This document shows, piece by piece, positions 20,179-28,878 of a DNA stretch of 64,000 nucleotides (positions are counted from its first letter, which is position 1; each line of letters opens with the position of its first letter). The position numbers were made by a program, and so were the translations under genes. Below the pieces are notes generated by a model, which was given only the letters and a program-made list of their open reading frames with translations, ran no database searches and was not told where the DNA came from. Source of the stretch: Geodermatophilus amargosae (GTDB lineage Bacteria; Actinomycetota; Actinomycetes; Mycobacteriales; Geodermatophilaceae). The stretch lies in NCBI RefSeq assembly GCF_900116515.1, contig NZ_FPBA01000013.1, positions 83,078 to 147,077 of the forward strand, read 5' to 3'.

Positions 20179-21795
20179 ATGGACGAGACGTACGACGTGG
20201 TGGTCATCGGTGGGGGAGCGGCGGGCCTGTCGGGGGCCCTGGCGCTGGGACGGGCGCGGCGCTCGGTCGCCGTCGTCGACGAGGGGACGCCGCGCAACGC
20301 GCCGGCGCACGAGATGCACAACTACCTGGGCCGCGACGGCACGCCGCCCGGTGACCTGCTCGCCGCCGGGCGGGCCGAGGTCGCCGGGTACGGCGTCGCG
20401 CTCGTCCAGGACACGGTGACCTCGACCGGCGGCACGGTCGGCGCCTTCACCGTGGAGCTGGCCGGGGGTCGGGTGCTGCAGGCGCGCCGGCTGCTGGTCA
20501 CCACCGGCCTCACCGACGAGCTGCCGGACATCCCGGGGGTGCGCGAGCTGTGGGGCACGGACGTCCTGCACTGCCCGTACTGCCACGGCTGGGAGGTGCG
20601 CGACCAGGCGGTCGGCGTGATCGCCACCGGCCCGATGTCCGTGCACCAGGCCCAGCTGTGGCGGCAGTGGAGCGCCGACGTCCTGCTGTTCCTGCACACC
20701 GCGCCGGAACCCGACGACGCCACGGCCGAGGCGCTCGCCGCGCGCGGCGTCCGGGTGGTGCGCGGCGAGGTGGCGGCGCTGGAGACCGAGGGCGGGCGGC
20801 TCACCGGCGTCCGGCTGGCCGACGGCGAGGTCGTGCCCCGCGCGGCCGTCGTCGTCGCCCCGCGGTTCACCGCCCGCTCGGCCGTGCTCACGGGGCTGGG
20901 CCTGGAGGCCGCGCCGTTCCGGATGGGCGAGGCGGTCGTCGGGTCGCACGTGCCGGTGGACCCGCGCGGCGCCACCGCGGTGCCCGGCGTCTGGGCGGCC
21001 GGGAACGTCGCGGACCTGAGCGCGCAGGTGATCAGCGCGGCGGCCGCCGGCCTGGGGGCCGGTGCGCAGATCAACGCCGACCTCGTCGCCGAGGACACCC
21101 GCGCCGCGGTCGAGGTGGTCCGCGCGCAGACCGACCCGGAGTTCGGCGAGAGGTGGTGGGAGGAGCGCTACCGCGCGAACGGGCACCGGGTCTGGAGCGG
21201 CCGGGTCAACGACGTGCTGGCCACCGAGGCCGCCGGCCTCCCGCCCGGCCGCGCCCTGGACGCCGGCGCGGGCGAGGGCGGCGACTCCGTCTGGCTGGCC
21301 CGCCGCGGCTGGCAGGTGACCGCCCTCGACGTCTCCCGCACCGCGCTCGACCGGGCGGCCGCGGCCGCCGCGGACGCCGGCGTCGAGCTGGAGACCCGCC
21401 AGGCCGACATCACCGCGTGGCAGCCGGGGGAGGAGCGCTGGGACCTGGTGACCGCGTCCTTCCTGCACTTCCTGCCCGACCGCCGCGACGACGTGCTGCG
21501 GACGCTGGCGTCGGCGGTCGCGCCCGGCGGCACGCTGCTGGTGACCGCCCACGACGGCGGCGACGCCGCGCACGGCGTGCGGCGGCCGGGGCTGCCCGAA
21601 TGGTACGCCACCGGCGAGCAGATGGCCGCCGCCCTCGACCCGGCCGAGTGGACGGTGGAGGTGGCCGAGACCCGGCCGCGGCCGGCCCGCGGGCACGAGG
21701 CCGTCCACGGGGGTCACGGCGGTCACGAGGGGCACGTGGCCGACGCCGTCCTGCGCGCGCGGCGTCAGCCGGTGACGTCGTCCTCGCTGGTGTAG
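20179..21795 (+). CDS. Thioredoxin-reductase-like FAD oxidoreductase fused to class I methyltransferase
   Basis: This is a 538-residue two-domain protein. Residues 1-310 form an FAD/NAD(P) oxidoreductase: VVIGGGAAGLSGAL near residue 8, the redox pair Cys132-Pro-Tyr-Cys135, and a final GVWAAGNVAD FAD motif. Residues 325-538 form an SAM methyltransferase with motif I ALDAGAGEGGDSVWLAR. The tail from about residue 505 is rich in His and Gly (HEAVHGGHGGHEGH) and may bind metal. Each domain alone is familiar; the fusion suggests coupled redox and methylation chemistry, for instance on a metalloid or thiol compound. The divergent XRE-cupin gene and dyad imply induction by a small molecule. The 3' end overlaps the convergent hydrolase gene by 31 bases. 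Confidence 0.88.
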   Translation: MDETYDVVVIGGGAAGLSGALALGRARRSVAVVDEGTPRNAPAHEMHNYLGRDGTPPGDLLAAGRAEVAGYGVALVQDTVTSTGGTVGAFTVELAGGRVLQARRLLVTTGLTDELPDIPGVRELWGTDVLHCPYCHGWEVRDQAVGVIATGPMSVHQAQLWRQWSADVLLFLHTAPEPDDATAEALAARGVRVVRGEVAALETEGGRLTGVRLADGEVVPRAAVVVAPRFTARSAVLTGLGLEAAPFRMGEAVVGSHVPVDPRGATAVPGVWAAGNVADLSAQVISAAAAGLGAGAQINADLVAEDTRAAVEVVRAQTDPEFGERWWEERYRANGHRVWSGRVNDVLATEAAGLPPGRALDAGAGEGGDSVWLARRGWQVTALDVSRTALDRAAAAAADAGVELETRQADITAWQPGEERWDLVTASFLHFLPDRRDDVLRTLASAVAPGGTLLVTAHDGGDAAHGVRRPGLPEWYATGEQMAAALDPAEWTVEVAETRPRPARGHEAVHGGHGGHEGHVADAVLRARRQPVTSSSLV

Positions 21796-22601
21796 AGCAG
21801 CCGCAGGCGGGCCGGCGGGGTGAACGGCCGCCACTCGTCGCCGCTCTGCGCCAGGCGGTCGGCGACCAGCCACAGCACCGCCGGGTCGTGGCCCATCCCG
21901 AGGTGGCTGGCGTGCACGCCGACGTTCTCCGCCCCCGGGCCGGGAGCCTGCCGGCAGGCCCGCCAGTCCACGACGCCGTCCCAGCGCGAGTAGACCGCGG
22001 TGCTCGGGACCGGCAGCGAGCCGCGCAGGTCGCCCCGGCCGGTGGTCGGGACGGCGTGCAGGTGCCGGTAGCGGGCGTACGCGCGGGCACCGGGCGTGCC
22101 GTCGGCAGGCCGCCCGGACAGGCCGAACGGCGAGCCGAGGCTGATCACCTGGCGGACCAGGCGCGGCACCCGCAGCGCCAGCCGCCGGGCGAAGATGCCG
22201 CCGAGGCTCTGGCCGACGACGCTGACCGGCCCGCCGTGCCGGTCGGCGAGCTGCTCGATCAGCTTCGGCAGCTGCTCGGTGATCTCGCGGGTGGGGCCGC
22301 GGTTGCGGCCGAGCTCCCACCCGACCACCGGGTAGCCGAGCCCGCGCAGCCAGCGGCGCAGGGTGACGGTCGAGGCGTCGGAGGCCATGAGGCCCGGGAG
22401 CACGAGGACACCGTGCGGCTCGCCGCGCGGGGCGCCGCGCAGCAGAGGGTAGGTCAGCGCGAGCGCGCCGGCGCTGGCCGCGGCCCGGACCGGCTCGGTG
22501 GCCGCGAGCAGGGTGGCCCGGCGGCTGGGCTGGAGGAACCCGGCGGCGCGGCCGGGGGTGGCGCGGCCGCTGGACCGGCGGTTCTGCGGGGACTCGGGCA
22601 C
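21765..22601 (-). CDS. Alpha/beta hydrolase (lipase/acyltransferase-like)
   Basis: The protein is 278 residues from GTG 22601, which has a strong GGAGGAG site seven bases upstream. The nucleophile elbow is GQSLGG in VSVVGQSLGGIFARRLAL; an earlier strand gives GVLVLPGLMASD, the oxyanion region. The end of the domain has SRWDGVVDW, a likely acid residue, and ASHLGMGHD, a likely catalytic His. The first 45 residues are basic with a hydrophobic patch and could associate with the membrane, but no cleavable signal is evident. The family includes triacylglycerol lipases and PGAP1-like proteins; the substrate is not determinable. Confidence 0.8.
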   Translation of the reverse strand: MPESPQNRRSSGRATPGRAAGFLQPSRRATLLAATEPVRAAASAGALALTYPLLRGAPRGEPHGVLVLPGLMASDASTVTLRRWLRGLGYPVVGWELGRNRGPTREITEQLPKLIEQLADRHGGPVSVVGQSLGGIFARRLALRVPRLVRQVISLGSPFGLSGRPADGTPGARAYARYRHLHAVPTTGRGDLRGSLPVPSTAVYSRWDGVVDWRACRQAPGPGAENVGVHASHLGMGHDPAVLWLVADRLAQSGDEWRPFTPPARLRLLYTSEDDVTG

Positions 22602-22683
22602 GGGTGCTCCTCCGACTGCGGTGGCGTCCCGCTGCGCTACCCCGCCGGGCGGCCGGGTGCACCCCGGACGCCCGGCGGAGTCC

Positions 22684-23706
22684 TCAGCGCTGCTGCAGGT
22701 ACGCCGAGGCGGTGGCCCGCAGCCGCTCGTGGACGCCGTCGTGCGCCACGGCACCGGGCACGTACCGCTTCGCCAGCTTGGCGACCATCGTGTAGTTGGT
22801 GTCGACCACGTTGCCCGCGGGCGCCAGGCCGGCCTGGCTGACCAGCTGCAGGGCGTCGAGCGGGTCCCAGCCGGTGAGCTGCGCCGCCCAGGTGACCAGG
22901 TCGTGCTGGCTCACCCGGTAGGCGTCCTCCAGCGGCCGGACCGAGCCGGTCGACATGAGGAACTCGTCGGTCTCCAGCCGTGGCCAGACCGGGCCGCCGC
23001 CCTTGACCAGGTCGACGACGACGACCGTGCGCATCGCCGACTCGACCGCGGTGCCGCAGACCTCGCCCTCGCCCTGCCGGCAGTGCCCGTCGCCGAGGGC
23101 GAGCATCGCGCCGGGCACGTTGACGCCGAAGTGGACGGTCGTGCCCGCCCGCATCTCGGGGGTGTCCATGTTCCCGCCGTGCGCGCCCGGCGTGATGCTG
23201 GCGAACACCTCGCCCGCGGCCGGCGCGACGCCGATCGTGCCGTGCATCGGGTCGAGCGGGAGCTCCACCTCCGGGCCGCCGCGGCGTGGGCGGAACAGGC
23301 AGGTGCCCCGCTCGCGGTCGACCTCGTAGAGCCAGACCAGCTCCTCGAGCGGCTCGTGCAGCATCGCCGTCGAGTGGGTGGTGGTGAGCGCGCCGAAGTG
23401 CGGGAACGTGCTCGACACCGCCCAGTCGCGGGCCGGCGCGATATCGACCAGGTGCACCGCCAGGGTGTCGCCGGGCTCGGCCCCCTCGACGGCGATCGGG
23501 CCGCTGACCGGGTTGAGGTAGGGGAAGTCGCACACCCGGCTGGGCAGGTCGTCGACGCCACGCACCTTCCCGCCGTAGCAGTCCTCGGTGGTCAGCTCGA
23601 CCACCGTGCCCGGCGCCACCGTGATCAGCGGCTCGCCGCCGCCGAACGAGAAGCGGTACTGGTCGGGGGTCGGCTCCAGCGACACGACCTCCAGCGACGT
23701 CGTCAC
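22684..23706 (-). CDS. Acetamidase/formamidase
   Basis: The 340-residue enzyme starts at GTG 23706, overlapping the permease stop by four bases. Family features are TEDCYGGKV near residue 40, NPVSGPIAVEGAEPGDTLAVHLVDI, and a central MHGTIGVAP followed by GAHGGNMD and LALGDGHCRQGEGEVCGTAVE. The FmdA/AmdA family hydrolyses formamide or short aliphatic amides to the acid and ammonia, using a metal site built from the conserved Asp, His and Glu residues of these blocks. Co-transcription with an APC permease, and the AmiC-like gene next door, indicate use of amides as nitrogen source. Confidence 0.93.
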   Translation of the reverse strand: MTTSLEVVSLEPTPDQYRFSFGGGEPLITVAPGTVVELTTEDCYGGKVRGVDDLPSRVCDFPYLNPVSGPIAVEGAEPGDTLAVHLVDIAPARDWAVSSTFPHFGALTTTHSTAMLHEPLEELVWLYEVDRERGTCLFRPRRGGPEVELPLDPMHGTIGVAPAAGEVFASITPGAHGGNMDTPEMRAGTTVHFGVNVPGAMLALGDGHCRQGEGEVCGTAVESAMRTVVVVDLVKGGGPVWPRLETDEFLMSTGSVRPLEDAYRVSQHDLVTWAAQLTGWDPLDALQLVSQAGLAPAGNVVDTNYTMVAKLAKRYVPGAVAHDGVHERLRATASAYLQQR

Positions 23707-25157
23707 AGGTTCTCCTCCGCTCGGATCTCGGGCTTGCGGCCGGTGGCGATGAGCACGCCCATGAGCACCAGGCCGATGACCAGCCACACGAAGCCGAGCT
23801 CCTGCGCGGCCACCTGGGCGTTGTAGACGACGTAGGCCAGGATCGCGAACCCGATGACGGGCACCGCGAGGTGCAGCCACCAGTTCCTGCTCTTCAGCCG
23901 GCCGACGTAGTGCCACACCACCGAGACGTGCAGCAGCAGGAACGCCGACAGCGCGCCGAAGTTGACCAGCGTCGACAGCAGCGTGATCCCGTCCTCGCGC
24001 GACTCCATGTACAGACCCAGCACGAGGGAGATCACCGCCACCAGCAGCGTGGCGTTGACCGGCACGCGGCGGGTCGGGTGCACCTGCTTGAGGAAGGCGG
24101 GCAGCTGCCGGTCCCGGGCCATCGCGAACAGCAGCCGCGAGGTGGCCGCCTGGGCGACGAGGGAGTTGGCGAAGCCCCACGCGATCGCCGTCGCCACGGC
24201 GGTCAGGGTGCCCAGCCACGCGCCGCCGGCGACCTCGGCCGCGTCGTAGAACGCGGTGCCGGCGGCGTCGCCCTCGGCGATGAGCGTGTCGGGGTCGGGA
24301 ACGAGCAGCGCGGCGACCCAGGTCTGGACGATGAACAGCGTCCCGGCCAGCGCCAGCGCGGCGATCATCGCCTTGCCGATCGAGCGGGCCGAGTCCCTGT
24401 TTTCCTCGGCGAGGGTGGAGATGCCGTCGAAGCCGAGGAAGCTCAGCACCGCGATCGAGACCGCGCCGAAGACGAGCTCCAGCGAGAACGTGTCGGCGTT
24501 GTAGATCGGCGTGAAGTCGAAGCCGCGGCCCGCGCCGGTGGCCAGTGCGATGACGCCGATGACCAGGAAGACCGCCAGCACGATCAGCTCGCCGACCAGC
24601 ATGATCTTGTTGACCCGCGCGGTGAACTCGATGCCGAAGTAGTTGACGACGGTGTTGAGGACGACGAAGCCGATCAGCCACACCCACACCGGGACCGACG
24701 GGAGGATCGAGTTCATCGCGACCGCGGCGATGAGGTAGAGCAGCCCGGGGACGAGCACGTAGTCGAGCAGGATCATCCAGCCGGCCATGAACCCGACCGG
24801 CTGGGCGATGCCGCGGCCGGCGTAGGTGTAGACCGAGCCGGCCATCGGGAAGGCCCGCGACATCTGCGAGTAGGACGCGGCGGTGAAGGCCATGGCCAGC
24901 CCGCCGATCGCGTAGGCGAGGGCGATCATGCCGCCCGAGCCCTGGAAGACACTGCCGAAGATCCCGAACGGCGCGATCGGGACCATGAAGACCAGGCCGT
25001 AGACCAGCAGGTCGGTGAAGGTCAGCGAGCGCTTGAGCTCCTGGCGGTAACCGAACTCCTCGACGCCGGCCGCGCCGGCGGCGGGCACGGCTCCGGCGCC
25101 GGTTCCTCGACCCGGCTTCGTGAGGTCGGGGGACGGGGTGGTGCGGGGGTCGCTCAC
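23703..25157 (-). CDS. APC-family permease (amino acid/amine or amide)
   Basis: The protein is 484 residues from GTG 25157, preceded by GAGGAGG. After a Pro/Ala-rich tail of about 35 residues come about twelve hydrophobic helices. The first contains LVYGLVFMVPIAPFGIFGSVFQ and the consensus GGMIALAYAIGGLAMAFTAASYSQMS; helix 6 is preceded by LSFLGFDGISTLAEEN. This places it in the APC superfamily, nearer the YhdG/FrlA-like group. It probably takes up the amide or a related amine that the co-transcribed formamidase uses. The specific substrate is an inference from the operon. Confidence 0.9.
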   Translation of the reverse strand: MSDPRTTPSPDLTKPGRGTGAGAVPAAGAAGVEEFGYRQELKRSLTFTDLLVYGLVFMVPIAPFGIFGSVFQGSGGMIALAYAIGGLAMAFTAASYSQMSRAFPMAGSVYTYAGRGIAQPVGFMAGWMILLDYVLVPGLLYLIAAVAMNSILPSVPVWVWLIGFVVLNTVVNYFGIEFTARVNKIMLVGELIVLAVFLVIGVIALATGAGRGFDFTPIYNADTFSLELVFGAVSIAVLSFLGFDGISTLAEENRDSARSIGKAMIAALALAGTLFIVQTWVAALLVPDPDTLIAEGDAAGTAFYDAAEVAGGAWLGTLTAVATAIAWGFANSLVAQAATSRLLFAMARDRQLPAFLKQVHPTRRVPVNATLLVAVISLVLGLYMESREDGITLLSTLVNFGALSAFLLLHVSVVWHYVGRLKSRNWWLHLAVPVIGFAILAYVVYNAQVAAQELGFVWLVIGLVLMGVLIATGRKPEIRAEENL

Positions 25158-25234
25158 GGCTCCTCCTCTCGGCCGGCACGCAGCCGGACGCGGGGAGGGT
25201 AGGCCACAGTTGTTTCCGTTCGGAAGCAGTGGGG

Positions 25235-26254
25235 TCAGTCGCGCGACCCGACCTCGCGGAACACCAGCCCGTCGGCCCTGGCCAGCCGCGGCCGGGGGAT
25301 CCGCGGCGGCTCCGGGACGCCGGTCTCCAGCAGCCGCGCGGCGGCGCGGACGCCGTCGTGGACGCCGCGGGCGTAGGCGCACACCACCGGCGCGCTCGGC
25401 CCGACGCGCGCCGCGAGCCGCTCCTGCAGGGCCAGCTGCCCCTCGTCGGCGGCGCCGTCGGCCGCCGCGAACGAGGGCATGCAGGCGTACAGCTCACCGG
25501 TGCCGTCGCCGCCCACCGCGTACAGGCCGTTCTCCTCGAGCGCCCCGGACAGCCGGACGACGCGGCGGTCGAGCCCGGCGCGGGCGAACGCGCGGTTGAC
25601 GGCGACCAGGTCGCGGCCGACGAGGCTGAGCAGCACGGCGTCGGCGCGGGTGCGGCGGATCAGGCCGAGCGCGGGGCCGGGGTCGGCCGGGCCGAAGGGG
25701 ACGAGCAGCTCGCCGACCACCTCGGCGCCGAGGTCTCGCAGGACCGTCCGGGCGGCGCGGTGCACCGCCTGCGGCCAGACGTAGTCGGTGCCGAGCAGGA
25801 CCCAGCGCCGGGCGCGGCGGTGCCGCACCAGCCAGGCCAGGGCGGCGGCGTGCTGCACCAGCGGCGACGAGCCGATGCGCAGCGCCCCCCGTGAGCCGCG
25901 GCCGCCCTCGTGCGGCGGGGTGAAGACGTACCCGGCCCGCCCGGCCAGCGCGGCGGCGACCGCACGCGACACGTCGCTGGTGGAGAAGCCGACGAGGACG
26001 TCGACGGCGCCGGCGGCGTGCAGCGCGGCGACCTCGGCGGCCACCTCCGCGGGCCGCTGTCCGGCGTCGACGGTGACCAGCTCGACCGCGCGGCCGCGCA
26101 CCCCGCCGGCCTCGGTGAGCTCGTCGGCGGCCAGCGCGGCGAGGTCCAGGGCCGAGGGCGCGGTCATGGCCAGCGGGCCGGTCAGCGGGACGGCCAGGCC
26201 GATCCGGACGACGTCGGGGGAGCGGCCGGCGACGGCGGCCTCCCACGCGTCCAT
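25235..26254 (-). CDS. AmiC-like cytoplasmic amide-binding protein (type 1 periplasmic-binding fold)
   Basis: I chose ATG 26254 (339 residues); GTG 26275 is also in frame but would leave only 20 bases to the divergent gene. The protein has the Leu/Ile/Val-binding fold: IGLAVPLTGP at the start, AADELTEAGGVRGRAVELV, FSTSDVSRAVA, and TDYVWPQAVHRAARTVL, the same layout as urea- and amide-binding proteins such as UrtA and AmiC. There is no signal peptide or lipobox, which excludes a normal ABC transport role and favours an intracellular sensor like AmiC. It lies between formamidase/permease and a divergent MarR gene. An ANTAR partner (AmiR) is not present in the window. Confidence 0.8.
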   Translation of the reverse strand: MDAWEAAVAGRSPDVVRIGLAVPLTGPLAMTAPSALDLAALAADELTEAGGVRGRAVELVTVDAGQRPAEVAAEVAALHAAGAVDVLVGFSTSDVSRAVAAALAGRAGYVFTPPHEGGRGSRGALRIGSSPLVQHAAALAWLVRHRRARRWVLLGTDYVWPQAVHRAARTVLRDLGAEVVGELLVPFGPADPGPALGLIRRTRADAVLLSLVGRDLVAVNRAFARAGLDRRVVRLSGALEENGLYAVGGDGTGELYACMPSFAAADGAADEGQLALQERLAARVGPSAPVVCAYARGVHDGVRAAARLLETGVPEPPRIPRPRLARADGLVFREVGSRD

Positions 26255-26295
26255 CGGGACGGTCGGTCCGGGCACTCTCTGAGTATGGTGCGGCC

Positions 26296-26745
26296 ATGGC
26301 GGTCGAGCAGCAGGCCACCCGGACCGAGGCGCCGGCGTCCTCGCTCGTCGAGCTGCTGAGCGTGGTCTCGCGGCGGGTCGCCCGTGGGGTCGGGGCGGTG
26401 CTCGCCGAGGACGGCGCCTCGCTGGACACCTACCGGCTGATGCGCGCGCTCGCCTCCGGACCGGGCCGGACGATGAGCGAGCTGGGTGCCGCGCTGTGCG
26501 TCCCGGCGCCGACCGCCACCCGCCTGGTCGACGGGCTGGTCGACGCCGCGCTGGCCTACCGGCTGCCCGACCCCGACGACGGCCGGCGGGTGCGGGTGCA
26601 CCTGTCCGCCCGCGGCCGCACCCGGCTGGACCGTCTCGAGGCGCTGGTGTCCGCGCACGAGGCGGCGCTGACCACCGAGCTCGGCCACGCCCGGGTCGCC
26701 GCGCTGGTCACGGCCCTCACCGACCTCGCGACGCCGTCCGCCTGA
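26296..26745 (+). CDS. MarR-family regulator
   Basis: The 149-residue protein contains a winged helix with GRTMSELGAALCVPAPTATRLVDGLVDAAL and a wing DPDDGRRVRVHLSARGR. Flanking helices should dimerise as in other MarR proteins. It is divergent from the AmiC-like gene with at most 41 bases between starts, so both promoters overlap and the regulator can control itself and the amide locus at once. A TATGGT-like element at 26285 may be the -10 box of a nearly leaderless transcript. Ligand unknown; an amide-loaded AmiC-like protein could signal to it, which would differ from the AmiC/AmiR system. Confidence 0.85.
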   Translation: MAVEQQATRTEAPASSLVELLSVVSRRVARGVGAVLAEDGASLDTYRLMRALASGPGRTMSELGAALCVPAPTATRLVDGLVDAALAYRLPDPDDGRRVRVHLSARGRTRLDRLEALVSAHEAALTTELGHARVAALVTALTDLATPSA

Positions 26746-26784
26746 TCCGCGCCCCTGGCCGCCCGCGGTCCCGTTCGCTGCGTG

Positions 26785-26959
26785 CCGGCGACGATGACGG
26801 AGCCGCGGCGGCGACACGCCGCCGGGCCTCGGCGCGTCGTGGCACCCGCCCCGTGATCACGCCGGACAGCGCCACGTCGCCGCCCCCGAGACCGTCGGCG
26901 GTCCGCCTCCCGCGCTCCGGCGACGATCACGGAGCTGCGGCGGCGACACGCCGCCCGGC
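26785..26959. repeat. Two 43-bp direct repeats with internal hairpins
   Basis: Copy A (26785-26827) and copy B (26917-26959) match at 40 of 43 positions. Each contains the perfect stem GGCGGCG-ACA-CGCCGCC (26807-26823 in copy A). They fill the otherwise gene-free 311 bases between the MarR gene and the next minus-strand gene. The form resembles a dispersed intergenic palindromic repeat family. Confidence 0.7.
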
Positions 26960-27056
26960 GACGGCGTGGCGCGGCGCCGGCTCCATGATCGCGGCGGAGG
27001 GCGATGTCGACAGCGCTGGAACGGCGCCGGACCGCCGGCCCTACCGCCGCTGGAGC

Positions 27057-27362
27057 TCAGTCGGACGGGGGCAGGACGCGGGGGAGGAACACCTCGTCGA
27101 TCGGGCGCGGGCCGACGTACTGCCGGCAGGTGCAGGGCACCCAGCTGTGCCCCGCCCAGCGGCCGCGCCTGTCGAAGGTGTCGCGGCGCAGCTCGGCGTA
27201 GCAGGTGTTGGTCTCGGTGTCGTGCTGGCTCAGCGGGTGCCCGCAGCCGCACACGGGCACCGGGGTGGGTGGGGGACCGGCGGGACGGCGACGCCCGAGC
27301 CGTCCGGCGAGGAAGCCCGTGACGAGCAGCGCCGCCCCGACCACCAGGCTGATTGGATCCAC
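27057..27362 (-). CDS. Small membrane-anchored Cys/His-rich protein
   Basis: The protein is 101 residues from GTG 27362, which has GGAGGAG eight bases upstream. Residues 3-18 form one hydrophobic helix (ISLVVGAALLVTGFLAG) followed by basic RLGRRR, so the rest should be cytoplasmic. The soluble part has CGCGHPLSQHD, a single Cys in NTCYAEL and CTCRQYV, enough Cys and His to bind a zinc ion or a cluster. I do not recognise a named family. It stands alone, with no clear operon partner. Confidence 0.7.
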   Translation of the reverse strand: MDPISLVVGAALLVTGFLAGRLGRRRPAGPPPTPVPVCGCGHPLSQHDTETNTCYAELRRDTFDRRGRWAGHSWVPCTCRQYVGPRPIDEVFLPRVLPPSD

Positions 27363-27514
27363 CGCGCTCGCTCCTCCGCTCTGCAGGACTCCCCGACGGT
27401 AACGCCGCGAGGCGCCCGGAGGTGCCACCCGCGGGCCGCCGGTCGGTTCCCCGGACGAGGGGGTCGGCTCGCGGTGACGCGGGGCACGGCCCGGCCGGTG
27501 GACTCGACGGCGAG

Positions 27515-27663
27515 GTGGAGCCGGCCCTCTGCGGTGCGATCGTGCAGGTCCGGGGCAGCCAGACGTGGGAGCGCATCGGGGCCGGGCGCACCGGCTGCCC
27601 GGAGTGCCGACGGCTGTCCCGGCCGGCCTGGGAGGTCGCCACGTTCAGCCGCGCGGGCTCAGC
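27515..27663 (+). other. Possible remnant of a small CxxC protein
   Basis: A plus-strand reading frame here gives ALCGAIVQVRGSQTWERI followed by GRTGCPECRRLSRPAW, resembling a common small actinobacterial protein with a CPxC pair. No ribosome site precedes the GTG at 27515, and the frame has no stop before it enters the antisense strand of the acyl-CoA dehydrogenase. It is either a decayed gene that has lost its end or a coincidence. Confidence 0.25.
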
Positions 27664-27670
27664 GCGCGAC

Positions 27671-28852
27671 TCACCGCCGCCGGCCGCTGATCGCCGACAG
27701 CCCGGTGATCTCCCGTCCGACGATGAGCGCCTGCACGTGGTCGGTGCCCTCGAAGGTGTAGATCGCCTCGATGTCGGCGTGGTGCCGCGCGATGTGGTGC
27801 TCGAGCAGGATCCCGTCGCCGCCGAACAGGTCGCGGGCGTCGGCCACGATCGCCCGCGCGGTGGCGCAGCAGTGCCGCTTGGCCAGCGACGCCATCGCCG
27901 CGGTCATCCGGCCGGTGTCGGCCAGGCTCGACAGCCGCCAGCACATCAGCTGCATGGTGGTGATCTCGGCGAGCATCGTCGCGAGCTTCTCCTGCACGAG
28001 CTGGTAGCCGGCGATGGGCTGGCCGAACTGCTCGCGGCTCAGGCAGTGCGCCAGCGCCAGCTCGTAGGAGGCCATCGCCACGCCCAGCGCCCGCCAGGCG
28101 ACGGTGTAGCGGGTGCGGTCGAGGATCGTGGACACGTCCTTGAACGACCGGCAGTTCTCCAGCTTGTTCTCGGCCGGGACGCGGGCGCCGTCGAGGGTGA
28201 TCTCGGCCTGCCACACGGCCCGCAGCGCCGTCTTGCCGGTCATGACCCGCGCGGTGAAGCCGGGCGTGCCCTTCTCGACGACGTACCCGCCGACCTGGCC
28301 CTCCTCGTCGCGCGCCCAGATGAGCACGTAGTCGGCGATCGAGCCGTTGCCGATCCACTTCTTCTGCCCGTCGAGGACGTAGGAGTCGCCGTCGCGGCGG
28401 GCGCGGGTCTCCAGGGCGACGGCGTCCGAGCCGTGCCGCGGCTCGGTGAGGCCGAACGCGCCGATCTTCTCCATCCGAGCCATCGCGGGCAGGAACCGCT
28501 CGCGCTGCTCCTCCGAGCCCAGCAGCGCGATCGACTGCATCGCGAGGAAGCTGTGCACGCCGTTGAAGGTGCCGATGCTGCCGTCGGCGCGGGCCAGCTC
28601 GGCGGCGACCAGGCCGGCCGCGACGGCGCTCATCCCAGGGGAGCCGTAGCCCTCGATGGTCCCGCCGGCGATGCCGAGCTCGGCGAAGCCCGGCACCAGC
28701 TCGAACGGGAACTCCGCGCGCTCCCAGTAGTCGTTGATCCGCGGCGTGACCTCCTTCGCGCACCAGTCCGCCACCCGGTCGCGGACGTCGATCTCCTCGG
28801 GCGTGAGGAGCTCCTCGAGTGCGTAGAAGTCGGTGCGCGCGGTCTCGGTCAC
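27671..28852 (-). CDS. Acyl-CoA dehydrogenase, glutaryl-CoA dehydrogenase-like
   Basis: The 393-residue flavoenzyme has the three acyl-CoA dehydrogenase domains. The middle strand motif AFGLTEPRHGSDAVAL is the FAD-contact region and KKWIGNGSIADY is next to it. Glu368 in YTFEGTDHVQALIVGREITG corresponds to the catalytic base of glutaryl-CoA dehydrogenases, whose tail is very similar. Members oxidise glutaryl-CoA to crotonyl-CoA, which ends lysine and tryptophan catabolism; some relatives use other short acyl-CoAs. The start at GTG 28852 is 26 bases from the divergent glycerate kinase start, so the promoters must overlap. Confidence 0.88.
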   Translation of the reverse strand: MTETARTDFYALEELLTPEEIDVRDRVADWCAKEVTPRINDYWERAEFPFELVPGFAELGIAGGTIEGYGSPGMSAVAAGLVAAELARADGSIGTFNGVHSFLAMQSIALLGSEEQRERFLPAMARMEKIGAFGLTEPRHGSDAVALETRARRDGDSYVLDGQKKWIGNGSIADYVLIWARDEEGQVGGYVVEKGTPGFTARVMTGKTALRAVWQAEITLDGARVPAENKLENCRSFKDVSTILDRTRYTVAWRALGVAMASYELALAHCLSREQFGQPIAGYQLVQEKLATMLAEITTMQLMCWRLSSLADTGRMTAAMASLAKRHCCATARAIVADARDLFGGDGILLEHHIARHHADIEAIYTFEGTDHVQALIVGREITGLSAISGRRR

Positions 28853-28878
28853 GTCCCGACGCTACGCGCGGGGAGGGC

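Noticed and set aside
25235..26254. ABC transporter substrate-binding protein
   Set aside because: No signal peptide, lipobox, permease or ATPase gene nearby; the protein is better explained as an AmiC-like sensor.
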